Assembly: GCF_018598225.1 (NCBI RefSeq)
Contig: NZ_JAHESF010000002.1
Span: 372,001-436,000, forward strand
From: Chryseosolibacter histidinae
GTDB taxonomy: Bacteria; Bacteroidota; Bacteroidia; Cytophagales; Cyclobacteriaceae
Reading direction: 5' to 3'
Length of the DNA stretch: 64,000 nt
Position 1 is the first letter of the stretch, and each line of letters begins with the position of its first letter. The notes under the pieces are model-generated. The model was not told the origin of the DNA, ran no database searches, and saw only the letters and a program-made list of their open reading frames with translations. Made by a program: the position numbers and the translations under genes. Of the stretch, positions 50,712 to 58,869 are shown piece after piece.

Positions 50712-51527
50712 TCAACCGTTTGTTTCGTGTAAAAATATTCTTTTACACTGAGCAAGGTAGTCATCTGTATAGCCACTAAAAACCATCCTATCCAGTTCTC
50801 TCCTCATCTGCCTATTACTTTTTCCCACGTGCGCATACTCCTTTTTTGCTCGTTGGAATAGATATTTAGAATACCTGGTCTTTCCTTCCAAAGAACCGTA
50901 TTCCTTCTCCCAATTCTTCATCAATTCCTTATGGTATATTTCACAATCCAGGAAAATGTAGTTTGCCCTATTATCCGGCAACGATTCAAGCAGGGATTTT
51001 ATGCCATTGGCAATACTATCTTTAGTTAACATGGCATGAAAGAACGAGGTAAAGCTCACCTCAAAATCAAATGCATCAACCTTCGTACTCGCTCCTATGT
51101 ATCCAAAAAAGGGGCAAGGTTTATCGATCTCTCCTTTATACATGTCTAAAAAATTTGCACCGTGGCAAGTAGCTAGTGAGACATACAGGTTATTCTTGCA
51201 CGCCACATTCATCTTTCGTAAAGGTTCTTTCAATTCTTCCCAGGAAATGGTTTGTCCGCTGCTTAAACACAAGCCCCCGCTGGAGGTTCCATGCATTTCA
51301 AAATGCAAATAAGGTTTTACTCCGTGCGCAATAGAATCCGTTATATTGTTGATCACTTCAAAAAAGGTAGTCCGGTCATTAACGTTTATCAATTCATCCA
51401 TCGACTCAATACCACGTTGAAGGCACGCATATTTTATTTGCTGGGCAATCTCACTACCGGTGTGTCTTTCATCATCTTGTAGCGATTGAAGAATGAAAAT
51501 GGCGTTAAACTTAATTCCTCTTTTCAC
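50712..51527 (-). CDS. caspase-like (clan CD) protease candidate
   Basis: 271 residues. A hydrophobic strand is followed by His (PYLHFEMH79G80) and 40 residues later a strand ending in Cys (NLYVSLATC121HG), the dyad order of caspase/CHAT-type peptidases. Between them SSGGLCLSSGQTISWEELKEPL fits the substrate-binding loop and linking helix. The C-terminal half is helical and charged. Such proteases act as effectors in several bacterial defence systems. No partner or sensor is fused; it is alone between two other island genes, so the function is inferred. Confidence 0.6.
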   Translation of the reverse strand: MKRGIKFNAIFILQSLQDDERHTGSEIAQQIKYACLQRGIESMDELINVNDRTTFFEVINNITDSIAHGVKPYLHFEMHGTSSGGLCLSSGQTISWEELKEPLRKMNVACKNNLYVSLATCHGANFLDMYKGEIDKPCPFFGYIGASTKVDAFDFEVSFTSFFHAMLTKDSIANGIKSLLESLPDNRANYIFLDCEIYHKELMKNWEKEYGSLEGKTRYSKYLFQRAKKEYAHVGKSNRQMRRELDRMVFSGYTDDYLAQCKRIFLHETNG

Positions 51528-51651
51528 ATCACAAATTTAAAGCGATAGTAACTGGAAATTCAATGTAGTGGAAGGACCGATTATAGCTATACCAATTTAT
51601 AGATTTCCACTAATTTTAGTTCTCTTGCTAAAAATATCGAATGATGTATTG

Positions 51652-52671
51652 TTAATTTAGCTTCATTCTAAATTTTTGCTGCAAGTTCCTTAATCTCTCT
51701 ATTAAATGGTCAAAAGGTTTGGTTTCTCCATAGATCATTTGTTCCCGCATAGTTTGATAGTCTTTTTTATAAAGCTCTTCTACTTCTGAAGGAGGGATGA
51801 ACGTAATCGTTTTATGCCCTAATGTTTCGTAGTTAACCCATGGGATTCGTTGATAGAATTGACGATGTTCGATTAGTTGGTCGTATAAGACGTGATCCGC
51901 TAACGCTCGTGTTTCCGTATCGGTATCCATCATGCTCTCCAGATCATATAGATGACGAGACATCCTCTCGGTTCGTATTTTTCCTGCATCTGGTTTGCCA
52001 AATTCTTCATGAAGAAGAAATGCCTTTTCGAGAAATGTTTTTTGCGGCTCAACAGTATTGATTTCCAGTGGTATCTCGGCATAGGCCTCATCTAACGTTT
52101 CTTCCGAGAGCAAAGAAACAATAGCCACTTTAGAACAAGGAATACTCAACGAGCGGACGCTTACCTCGATTTTGACTTCATCGGCGATATATGGATTGTG
52201 ATCATACAGTGAGGGATATTTAAGGTGAATTGTTTGAGGATCGGTGTCTGGCCTGTTTTCCGGAATAGGTGACGCGGCAACCGTCGCCAATCCCATTGGA
52301 ACACCCAATGCAGTTAGTTGTTTGTCTAGTTCGTTTTTCAAGTCTACACTGGTAAATGCGCAACCGGCACGTTTTAGTTTGTCGACATAACTTTTAGTGG
52401 GATTTCTTTGATAGGCGATACCGAATGCCTCCGGTGATAGGGCAATATCTATATCTTCAGAAAATCTTGAAATTAGTTTCCAACATTTGCTTAATGAAGT
52501 ACCGCCTTTGAAAACAATATGTTCGGCATAGGCACTTTGAAAAAGTGCTCTCAAGGCTAATGTGACCCACCAATCCTTTTCGATGGCTTTTGCTATAATA
52601 CCTGTATTGTATTCAACTCTAGTGATAGAAGCTTTTCGTTGTTCAGGTGTCAATTGTAGCCATCCGGTCAT
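51652..52671 (-). CDS. AbiEii-type nucleotidyltransferase toxin
   Basis: 339 residues. The nucleotidyltransferase motif is clear: FKGGTSLSKCWKLISRF with GGTSLSK at 56-62, followed by S71-E-D73-I-D75 as metal-binding acids. The N-terminal helix and C-terminal helical domain match the AbiEii family. Type IV-like toxins of this family modify tRNA or otherwise stop growth and give phage abortive infection. The AbiEi-like antitoxin gene is directly upstream and overlaps by 29 nt. Confidence 0.88.
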   Translation of the reverse strand: MTGWLQLTPEQRKASITRVEYNTGIIAKAIEKDWWVTLALRALFQSAYAEHIVFKGGTSLSKCWKLISRFSEDIDIALSPEAFGIAYQRNPTKSYVDKLKRAGCAFTSVDLKNELDKQLTALGVPMGLATVAASPIPENRPDTDPQTIHLKYPSLYDHNPYIADEVKIEVSVRSLSIPCSKVAIVSLLSEETLDEAYAEIPLEINTVEPQKTFLEKAFLLHEEFGKPDAGKIRTERMSRHLYDLESMMDTDTETRALADHVLYDQLIEHRQFYQRIPWVNYETLGHKTITFIPPSEVEELYKKDYQTMREQMIYGETKPFDHLIERLRNLQQKFRMKLN

Positions 52672-53284
52672 TTTTAGTAATGTTTTTTTTCATCAATTTT
52701 ATAATATAATCGTTTACCCTTGCGGAAGCTAGAGTAAGGTCATGCTTTAATTTCCGAGGATCTTCTTGTAATAAGAGTTCGCGGATTTTTTTTTCAATCT
52801 CTTCATTAATGTGACTAGTCCCCAGTTCTTCAATTGCCTGTATTACCAAACTGCTTATTTTACCCTTAGTTGCTAACTTCCTTGCTGGCGTTGGCTTAAA
52901 CCTGACCTGCATCTTTCCCAGTTTGAATTGTTTTGCGTTGCCGTCAGTAAGGTAAACCCGTTTGGTTGGAACTTGTGTTGTAAGGCCTAATTGATGGATC
53001 GCAAATGCACCCGCAGGCCTCACGCGTATATGCTCTTTGCGAGCCAGCATTTTTATAACTTCGTCTGCGTCTGGAAGTAGCTCACCCAGGACCGGATCAA
53101 TCTTTGGAATGTAGTAAATACCATGCGCAAGACGTTTCACCTTACCTGTGCGGGTAAGTCTGGATAGGGCTTTTTTTATAGCCGCTTGTGTACCTGTTCC
53201 TCTAAAATCTGTCGGGAACAGAATTTCACCAACCTTTTTTTTTGAGATCAGCGTTTCAATATACTTATGCGTTCCTTCCTCCAT
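52643..53284 (-). CDS. AbiEi-like antitoxin / winged-helix regulator
   Basis: 213 residues from the Met at 53284 (MEEGTHKYIETLISKKKVGE), chosen because upstream frame is unconvincing and the operator overlaps it. The N-terminal winged helix (GTQAAIKKALSRLTRTGKVK) is followed by LAHGIYYIPKIDPVLGELLP and a C-terminal domain (AGAFAIHQLGLTTQVPTKRVYL) as in AbiEi/DUF6088 antitoxins. It represses its own operon and counters the toxin without direct contact in the known case. The overlap with the toxin gene shows one operon. Confidence 0.85.
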   Translation of the reverse strand: MEEGTHKYIETLISKKKVGEILFPTDFRGTGTQAAIKKALSRLTRTGKVKRLAHGIYYIPKIDPVLGELLPDADEVIKMLARKEHIRVRPAGAFAIHQLGLTTQVPTKRVYLTDGNAKQFKLGKMQVRFKPTPARKLATKGKISSLVIQAIEELGTSHINEEIEKKIRELLLQEDPRKLKHDLTLASARVNDYIIKLMKKNITKNDRMATIDT

Positions 53285-53356
53285 GTCACCAATTTGCAAA
53301 AAAAGGGGACAAAGTGTGCCTGGCAGACGACACTTTTTTTCAATAAATGGTGACAT
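53283..53356. promoter_or_regulatory. nested inverted repeats at the antitoxin start
   Basis: Outer arms ATGTCACC (53283-53290) and GGTGACAT (53349-53356) are exact complements, and inner arms AAAGTGT (53311-53317) and ACACTTT (53330-53336) form a second dyad. They cover the antitoxin start codon and promoter region, as expected for AbiEi-type autoregulation by two inverted repeats. Confidence 0.5.
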
Positions 53357-53470
53357 AACTCCTAACATTCTGTTTAGGCTACTGGAAACCAATCACCTAG
53401 GGAGTTGGTGGAAGTCACAAAATATGAAGCACGTATAATACTGTAATACAGAATGTTATGACAAAACTGA

Positions 53471-53809
53471 TTATAGGAGGTTGGTAGATGGGATGGTAGA
53501 AAATACATGGTTTTGGGCACTTGTTTTCCCAAGCAGGCAAATCTCGCTTCCTTTCCTGGGATGATAAGAAGGGCTGTAGATAATGTATCCAAATCCCGAA
53601 AGGTCACTGATAACCTTATGGTAGGTCGCCTTTGAATTGATCCTGGCGAGTTTCATCAACTTACTGCGTGAGATGTTGAAAGGGTTTTTGCAGCCATTAC
53701 CAATCCATTTTTGACACAATACAGTATAAAGACTTATATGGTAGGATGTCAGATAGGTGTCTGACGTGATCCGTTGTAGGTAAGCATTTAACTGATGAAG
53801 ACTGTCCAT
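53471..53809 (-). CDS. small HTH protein of mobile element
   Basis: 112 residues. It has a replication/regulatory winged-helix look: NAYLQRITSDTYLTSYHISL then CKNPFNISRSKLMKLARINSKATYHKVISDL and a wing GYIIYSPSYHPRKGSE. Similar small proteins accompany Bacteroidota excisionases. It probably binds DNA and regulates the element. It follows the excisionase-like gene in the same direction, 20 nt away. Confidence 0.65.
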   Translation of the reverse strand: MDSLHQLNAYLQRITSDTYLTSYHISLYTVLCQKWIGNGCKNPFNISRSKLMKLARINSKATYHKVISDLSGFGYIIYSPSYHPRKGSEICLLGKTSAQNHVFSTIPSTNLL

Positions 53810-53829
53810 GGTTGTGCTGATCGCATATG

Positions 53830-54126
53830 TTAAACTCGCAGCAGCCTTGTAATATCTTGGTGACGGTAGAAAATGAGCCGTCCTATTTTGGTGAAGGGAA
53901 GTTTTCCACTAATTCTCAGATTTTGCAAGGTACCAGGCGAGATGCCAAGCATCTTTCTGACTTCTGAAGACTTTAGCCATTCCTTTGTTCCGGGCGTGGC
54001 CGCGCCTTTCAATAATTCTTTGATCTCATTAAGCAGCTCGACTTTGAAGCTCTGAAGATCTTCAATGGTAATAAGCTGATTCCGGTACAGCCTCGTCCCT
54101 TCTGATAAATTCTCCACAGTTGCCAT
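53830..54126 (-). CDS. excisionase-like HTH_17 protein
   Basis: 98 residues. The C-terminal half is an excisionase/MerR-type winged helix: KEWLKSSEVRKMLGISPGTLQNLRISGKLPFTKIGRLIFYRHQDI (split here by motif: EVRKMLGIS; LQNLRISGKLPF; IGRLIFYR). This form directs excision or controls transfer in Bacteroidota integrative elements. The N-terminal 50 residues form a helix (DLQSFKVELLNEIKELL). It lies among other element genes. Confidence 0.82.
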   Translation of the reverse strand: MATVENLSEGTRLYRNQLITIEDLQSFKVELLNEIKELLKGAATPGTKEWLKSSEVRKMLGISPGTLQNLRISGKLPFTKIGRLIFYRHQDITRLLRV

Positions 54127-54143
54127 ACTTTACTTATTGGTGC

Positions 54144-54623
54144 TTATTTTCTCTTCTTTGTATTAAAAAGCACTGGCCCCAAGTTCTCACTGATCTTTTC
54201 CAATGACCTGCCAGCAACATATCCCCCCACTCCCAAATCCATAAGCGTCCAAATATGATCATCAAGCGTAGTTACCGGAAGATTGAAGTAAGGTACTAGA
54301 ACATAGTTGTTAAAAACAATGAACATACAAATGCACATAAGCATCGGTCGCCAGTTGCGCTGTAGCCAGCTTTCTCCTTTGGATTCTGATTCAACGATCT
54401 TGGATTTGCTTTCAAGGAGCTTGCCCTCATAGTCAAGGTAAGCACCTTCTATGCTGATGAGCAGCTCCTTGTATTTTAGTTGCAGCTCCAATTTTTCATC
54501 GGACTTATCTATTTTGTCTATTGCCGTACCGATAGAATCAACTACCTCTTTGGCGCCGGTTCCCAGGATCTTTGATAAGAAGCCTCCCAACCCTGGTCCT
54601 TTCCTAACCTCACTTGCTTCCAT
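54144..54623 (-). CDS. 3TM holin family-like protein
   Basis: 159 residues. A helical charged N-terminus (IGTAIDKIDKSDEKLELQLK) leads into a conserved SWLQRNWRPMLMCICMFIVF segment, which matches the 3TM holin / gene-transfer-agent holin family, then a second span near 118-140 (WTLMDLGVGGYVAGRS). It may permeabilise the inner membrane during phage or element release, but without a lysin nearby that is uncertain. It shares direction with the RecA-like gene, 11 nt downstream of its stop. Confidence 0.68.
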   Translation of the reverse strand: MEASEVRKGPGLGGFLSKILGTGAKEVVDSIGTAIDKIDKSDEKLELQLKYKELLISIEGAYLDYEGKLLESKSKIVESESKGESWLQRNWRPMLMCICMFIVFNNYVLVPYFNLPVTTLDDHIWTLMDLGVGGYVAGRSLEKISENLGPVLFNTKKRK

Positions 54624-54634
54624 ATGACAATAAT

Positions 54635-56167
54635 TTAAAAGTTTGTAGAATTTAGCTGGTTAAATTGTGCCGCACTTTGAATGGGCCGTGTATCGAAATG
54701 TTCGAAAAAGTCAAGCGAGCCTTTTACACCGTATCGGGTACGGTAAACTGTAGCTATTCCGTTTTCAACACTTACCCCAATCTCGATATGATGCTCCCAG
54801 TCTTTTCCGCCTCTGTAATTTCCATCCTTAGTATGTTGGAGAACGAGAATGAATGCGGCGTCCGGATTGTCTTTCTTCAATGCTTTAAAATCCTCAAGCT
54901 TTAAGCCTAGGTCATTTATTGAATCCAAGATAATGAACTGATAAGCCGCCAAATGAGGTGTTTCAAGGTCTGGTGCAAAGTCAAGATTCTGCGGCTTCGG
55001 CCTGAGCAGTTCGTTGATCTTGTCTGTAAGCGTTGAGGCACCATGCTCCTCGGATGAGATGTAAAGCACATTTCCGAAGTTGTTTGCCAGGTACTCAGCG
55101 AACTTTAACAGCAGCGTTGTTTTTCCGGAACCAGGCTCACCGTGAAACATTATTGTAAAGTTCTTTGCGGGTTTACCCATCAAAGTATTCCACGGGTAAC
55201 CGAAGTCCAGGCTTTCAAACTGGCGATTTCCCATTTCCTCAGCAGACAGCACGCCAAGCCCTCTGTTGTGAGAGCAGGCGCCCTGGTGTTCGGCGTCTGT
55301 GTATGTGCCGCGCTTACATGGACGCAGCTTTTGCCCTCCCGTATGGTATATTCTGCCAAGGCTTTTTTCACATGAGCAACCCCGTACAATGTCCTCCAGG
55401 CCGTTGAGCTCTGCTTTGCTGATAGGTATTCGATCGCCTTTTCTCAGCTTGATAGCTTTATAAATTGAATTCACTTTGTCTGCATATGGATCGTCTTTTG
55501 AAATCCTTTTGTTTTTAACAAGGTTCTCCAAGTATTTTATAAACGTGTCGATTTTCTTGGCATCAATCTTATCCTGTAAGCCGATGAACCGCTTAATAGC
55601 GGTAATAGAGGGATAAACTTGTTCACCCCCGGCGATGGCCACAAGTTTGGGCAACTCGGCCTTAGCTATAGTGAAGGTTGCTTCGCCCTTCATCTTATTG
55701 TAGGCTTTTACCAGGTTGTCCTGTATCTTCTGAATTTCGTTCGCGAACGGAGACTTTTTTTGAATGAGCTTCTGCACGATAGATCGCTGCAAAGACTTGA
55801 TAAATGCCAGGATTGCATTCGGTGATTTTACCTTGTTATGCAAACCTACGTATCTCTTGATGAATTTTATTTCCTCAGGAATATGCTCCACGTGCCTTAC
55901 TTCGTTCGTGCTTTTCGATTCGATTTCCCTACGGCTTCCGGAAGGTTGACCTGACGTTGTACTATCATCCCCTTTGTAAAAGGTCGAAAGATTGGCCAGG
56001 TATTCATCTACCGTGGCTTTAATGTCATTATCTGAGTGGTAATAGTCCCATGTTGTGTGACCTTCCGTTATTTCCTTTACAAAGTCATATCCCTCCTTCA
56101 GGTTTGTAGGCAAGTCAGAAGTTCGTATTCCAGTTACTTTCTGAAAATAATTTTTGCTCGTAATCAT
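54635..56167 (-). CDS. RecA/RadA-like ATPase of the island
   Basis: 510 residues from the Met at 56167 (MITSKNYFQKVTGIRTSDLP); a Met 11 codons upstream overlaps the previous gene. N-terminal 200 residues are helical with no known motif. About 260-300 is a Cys-rich stretch (C.C...C...C) that may bind zinc. About 335-490 is a RecA-like core with Walker A GEPGSGKTTL (about 342-351) and Walker B FIILDSINDLG. A final SLDFFEHFD end matches RadA/DnaB-like regulators. It may act in element replication or packaging. AT-rich codons. Confidence 0.75.
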   Translation of the reverse strand: MITSKNYFQKVTGIRTSDLPTNLKEGYDFVKEITEGHTTWDYYHSDNDIKATVDEYLANLSTFYKGDDSTTSGQPSGSRREIESKSTNEVRHVEHIPEEIKFIKRYVGLHNKVKSPNAILAFIKSLQRSIVQKLIQKKSPFANEIQKIQDNLVKAYNKMKGEATFTIAKAELPKLVAIAGGEQVYPSITAIKRFIGLQDKIDAKKIDTFIKYLENLVKNKRISKDDPYADKVNSIYKAIKLRKGDRIPISKAELNGLEDIVRGCSCEKSLGRIYHTGGQKLRPCKRGTYTDAEHQGACSHNRGLGVLSAEEMGNRQFESLDFGYPWNTLMGKPAKNFTIMFHGEPGSGKTTLLLKFAEYLANNFGNVLYISSEEHGASTLTDKINELLRPKPQNLDFAPDLETPHLAAYQFIILDSINDLGLKLEDFKALKKDNPDAAFILVLQHTKDGNYRGGKDWEHHIEIGVSVENGIATVYRTRYGVKGSLDFFEHFDTRPIQSAAQFNQLNSTNF

Positions 56168-56178
56168 AAAACCTCTAT

Positions 56179-56505
56179 TTAGCTTTTCTTCATTCTCCAC
56201 TTCAATCTGAGTGCTTTTGCTTTCATCGCCATTACTTTTGCTGCATCAATATTTTCCGGGCCAACAGGTAAGTGACGTTGTTTTGAAGGATACGCACCGG
56301 AAGCGGCATGAATGCCAGCGCTTATTACCGCGTCTGCTTGTGCAAGTATTTTAAGCAATTCAAGCTGTCCCTCACGATTTGTGTCTTTGATAGCTCCATT
56401 CGCGTTTTCGAACTTTTCAATTAGGATCAAGAGTGATTCCGGCAATTGTAAGTCGCCAGGATCGCTGGGTAGTAGCATAGAATATTTTGGTGCGTATCCT
56501 TTCAT
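56179..56505 (-). CDS. uncharacterised small protein
   Basis: 108 residues. A helical region at about 20-60 (LPESLLILIEKFENANGAIK), then ILAQADAVISAGIHAASGAYPSK and a basic tail (KALRLKWRMKKS). No known motif. It lies between the vWA-like and RecA-like genes, 1 nt and 11 nt apart, so it is part of the same operon. Confidence 0.6.
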   Translation of the reverse strand: MKGYAPKYSMLLPSDPGDLQLPESLLILIEKFENANGAIKDTNREGQLELLKILAQADAVISAGIHAASGAYPSKQRHLPVGPENIDAAKVMAMKAKALRLKWRMKKS

Positions 56506-56506
56506 G

Positions 56507-57571
56507 TTATTGGTTCAATTTGTTTGACAGGTCGTCTATTGTTTCCGTGATATGCTCAATAGCCTCCCCTTCATCTATAGTTCGTCCGAAGTAGTATCTA
56601 TTCGGGGCTAACTTTGTGCGGTCCGCATAACCGGATTCCTCAACGATTTTTTTTAAGCTACTTCTTCCGAGACCATGGCCGAAATTGTCGGGTATCACAA
56701 CACCAAAGTGATCATATAGACACAGATACCCCTTTAGCCCTTCGAACCTGAAAAAGCGCGGATCGGAGGTTAGCAGAGCCAATAAGTTCATATCGAGCCT
56801 CTCGTCATAGTTCTTTACAGGGATAAGTGCCGCATAAGCAGCTTTTTCATAGGTATCAGGTGAGCTACCCAGCGCAATGGTGATTTTGGTGGGGATGTGT
56901 GCCTGTTCCAGGAGCTGTGCTACGATAATTGCACTAATACCACTGTAAAGTAATTGCTCGGCGGTGGTTCGGCTGGTACCGCCACAACCGACAAACAGTT
57001 CAACAGCTCGTTTTTCCTTACTGCTCGGCGGAAACCAGGCGAATACCTTTTTGTTTGACGTTCTTATCTTGGGCTTTCCATCTGACTTTTGCTCCCAGCG
57101 TTCTATGATTGGAGTATTGTCTTTGATTAACGTGTATCCTCTCCTTGAACTTTTAATTTCTTTGTTGTCAAACGTCTTTTTATGAGAAGGGCTGTAAAAT
57201 TCCTTAAGCCGGAACAGCCCCATTGAGGCCCTGTCAAACACAAAAACGCCTAAACCAGATGCGTTGTATTCAAGTTTTTTTGACTTAATCTTGTTTCTTG
57301 TTAGCGTAGAGATCTTGTCGTTGACCTTATCATAAATTTGCTGAATGAGCTCGGGTCGTTTGTATTGGGTAATACCGCTGCTCAATTCCTCAAAGGACGT
57401 GTCCGGCCCAAACCAATTCGGCATATTGACGATTTGGGTGTTAACGGTTTCTTCGGAAAACTCATCCATTCTCGCCTGATTCTCCGGAGAAAGGCTTTGC
57501 AAGGCTCGGTTTACCCATTCCCTGTATTCGAGCAAATTTCTGAAGTCGTCTTTTATATGAGCGTTAAGCAT
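56507..57571 (-). CDS. vWA-like protein (DUF7192-like) partnered with AAA+ ATPase
   Basis: 354 residues. The N-terminal 60 is helical; at about 110-140 FVFDRASMGLFRLKEFYS. At about 190-260 is a Rossmann-like segment KRAVELFVGCGGTSRTTAEQ then LLYSGISAIIVAQLLEQAHI and KITIALG, which resembles vWA-type domains of phage proteins annotated DUF7192; no full MIDAS (DxSxS) is present. Its start touches the stop of the AAA+ gene (1-nt overlap), so the pair is coupled. It is a likely AAA+ partner, but the reaction is unknown. Confidence 0.6.
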   Translation of the reverse strand: MLNAHIKDDFRNLLEYREWVNRALQSLSPENQARMDEFSEETVNTQIVNMPNWFGPDTSFEELSSGITQYKRPELIQQIYDKVNDKISTLTRNKIKSKKLEYNASGLGVFVFDRASMGLFRLKEFYSPSHKKTFDNKEIKSSRRGYTLIKDNTPIIERWEQKSDGKPKIRTSNKKVFAWFPPSSKEKRAVELFVGCGGTSRTTAEQLLYSGISAIIVAQLLEQAHIPTKITIALGSSPDTYEKAAYAALIPVKNYDERLDMNLLALLTSDPRFFRFEGLKGYLCLYDHFGVVIPDNFGHGLGRSSLKKIVEESGYADRTKLAPNRYYFGRTIDEGEAIEHITETIDDLSNKLNQ

Positions 57572-58863
57572 TAGTAAGCATTTTTATCCTTATCAAACTC
57601 TCTGTATTCGTAGTTGCTGAACAAATCGGTGTACCTTATTTTGCCTTTAATATTTGATTGCTGTATCTCAGTAAATGTGCTGATATAGCTGTCGAGGGTG
57701 CTTTTGAACGTCTTTCCGTCTGAAGCTTCGACTCCACCTTTAGCTTTGGTTTTCAACCGTTGCATTTCAAGATTGTATGAGTCGCGTGCGTTTTGCATAA
57801 AGCGGAGGGACACCTGCGCCTCGTATTTCAGCTCCTCGATGGCGGTCCGCATGCGATCACTTATACTCCATACCAGGTCATTCTGCAAGATCTCACGCTC
57901 TATAGTTGGATTTTTCTCGATGAAATACACGCTGCCAGCGAACCTGTCTAACAGTGAAAGATCTTGTTTGTTGTTGGCCCCATAGATGACACTTTCCTTA
58001 TCAGGATAGATGTTGCCTGTTGCAATGCAGGCAAAATGTTCATGCTTAGTAAAGCTTTCTTTCCTTGCGTTGAATATTACCGCATTGTGTATTTTAGTTT
58101 TTGCAAGTGCGTCATTAAAAAGGCCAGCGGTGTTGGGATCTATTTTCGGAAGCTCATCTAGTATTAAAACATAACCGTTCGTCCAAGCCTCAATAAGTTT
58201 TCCTTCCACATAACCGTCCATTGTTTGACCTCCGATGATTTCTGTGGGTGAAGTCCACTGGGAACAGTTGATTGTTATGTGTTGACGACCGAGGGCGATC
58301 TTGGAGATGAGATGTTCTGCCAGATAAGTTTTTCCGGTTCCTGCTCCGCCTACGAGCATTACATTATTCCCAAGAACGACGTCATCCACGATTTGCTGGA
58401 ATGTGGGAATTGTCGGCCTCCTGAATGATGTTGTTACCGCTGCAGGCAACTCATATCGGATGATTTGCTGCTGACTTGATAGAACCTTCTTGACTTCATC
58501 GTTAAGATTTTGAAAGCCAAGTCGAATGTCATCAAGCTCTGTCTGTACTAACTCGCGAACAGCCTCTTCGTTTATTGGATGTCCCTGGTGTTTTTTTAAT
58601 GCGTCAAATAGCTCTTGAAATATTTCGTCGACGTCCTTGGCGCTCTTTTTAGCCGTTTTCTTCTCAGCTATTGACTTGGTTGCAGAACTTGCAGGTAGGT
58701 CGTGTTCAAGTTGCAATTGCTCAACCAGCAGCCTGTCCATTTCTAATGCGATCTTGTTCTCAATGGTGAAGTCGCGGCTCAGTTTTTCAATCATCGAATA
58801 CCTCTTTTGCGTATCCGCGTCTTTGCTGGTGATCACATCCCTATATTCAACAACTTTGTACAT
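57571..58863 (-). CDS. AAA+ ATPase (MoxR/CbbQ/CobS-like)
   Basis: 430 residues. N-terminal coiled-coil region about 20-130 rich in K/E. Walker A G172GAGTGKT179, then pore-loop-like TSPTEIIGGQTMDGYVEG, Walker B at about 232-237 (VLILDELPK), sensor 1 CIATGN, and LLDRFAGSVYFIEK with a probable Arg finger. It belongs to the AAA_5 class used by MoxR, CbbQ, NorQ and CobS and by phages. It is coupled to the vWA-like gene, giving an independent ATPase/vWA-type pair in the island. Confidence 0.88.
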   Translation of the reverse strand: MYKVVEYRDVITSKDADTQKRYSMIEKLSRDFTIENKIALEMDRLLVEQLQLEHDLPASSATKSIAEKKTAKKSAKDVDEIFQELFDALKKHQGHPINEEAVRELVQTELDDIRLGFQNLNDEVKKVLSSQQQIIRYELPAAVTTSFRRPTIPTFQQIVDDVVLGNNVMLVGGAGTGKTYLAEHLISKIALGRQHITINCSQWTSPTEIIGGQTMDGYVEGKLIEAWTNGYVLILDELPKIDPNTAGLFNDALAKTKIHNAVIFNARKESFTKHEHFACIATGNIYPDKESVIYGANNKQDLSLLDRFAGSVYFIEKNPTIEREILQNDLVWSISDRMRTAIEELKYEAQVSLRFMQNARDSYNLEMQRLKTKAKGGVEASDGKTFKSTLDSYISTFTEIQQSNIKGKIRYTDLFSNYEYREFDKDKNAY

Positions 58864-58869
58864 GCCTTT

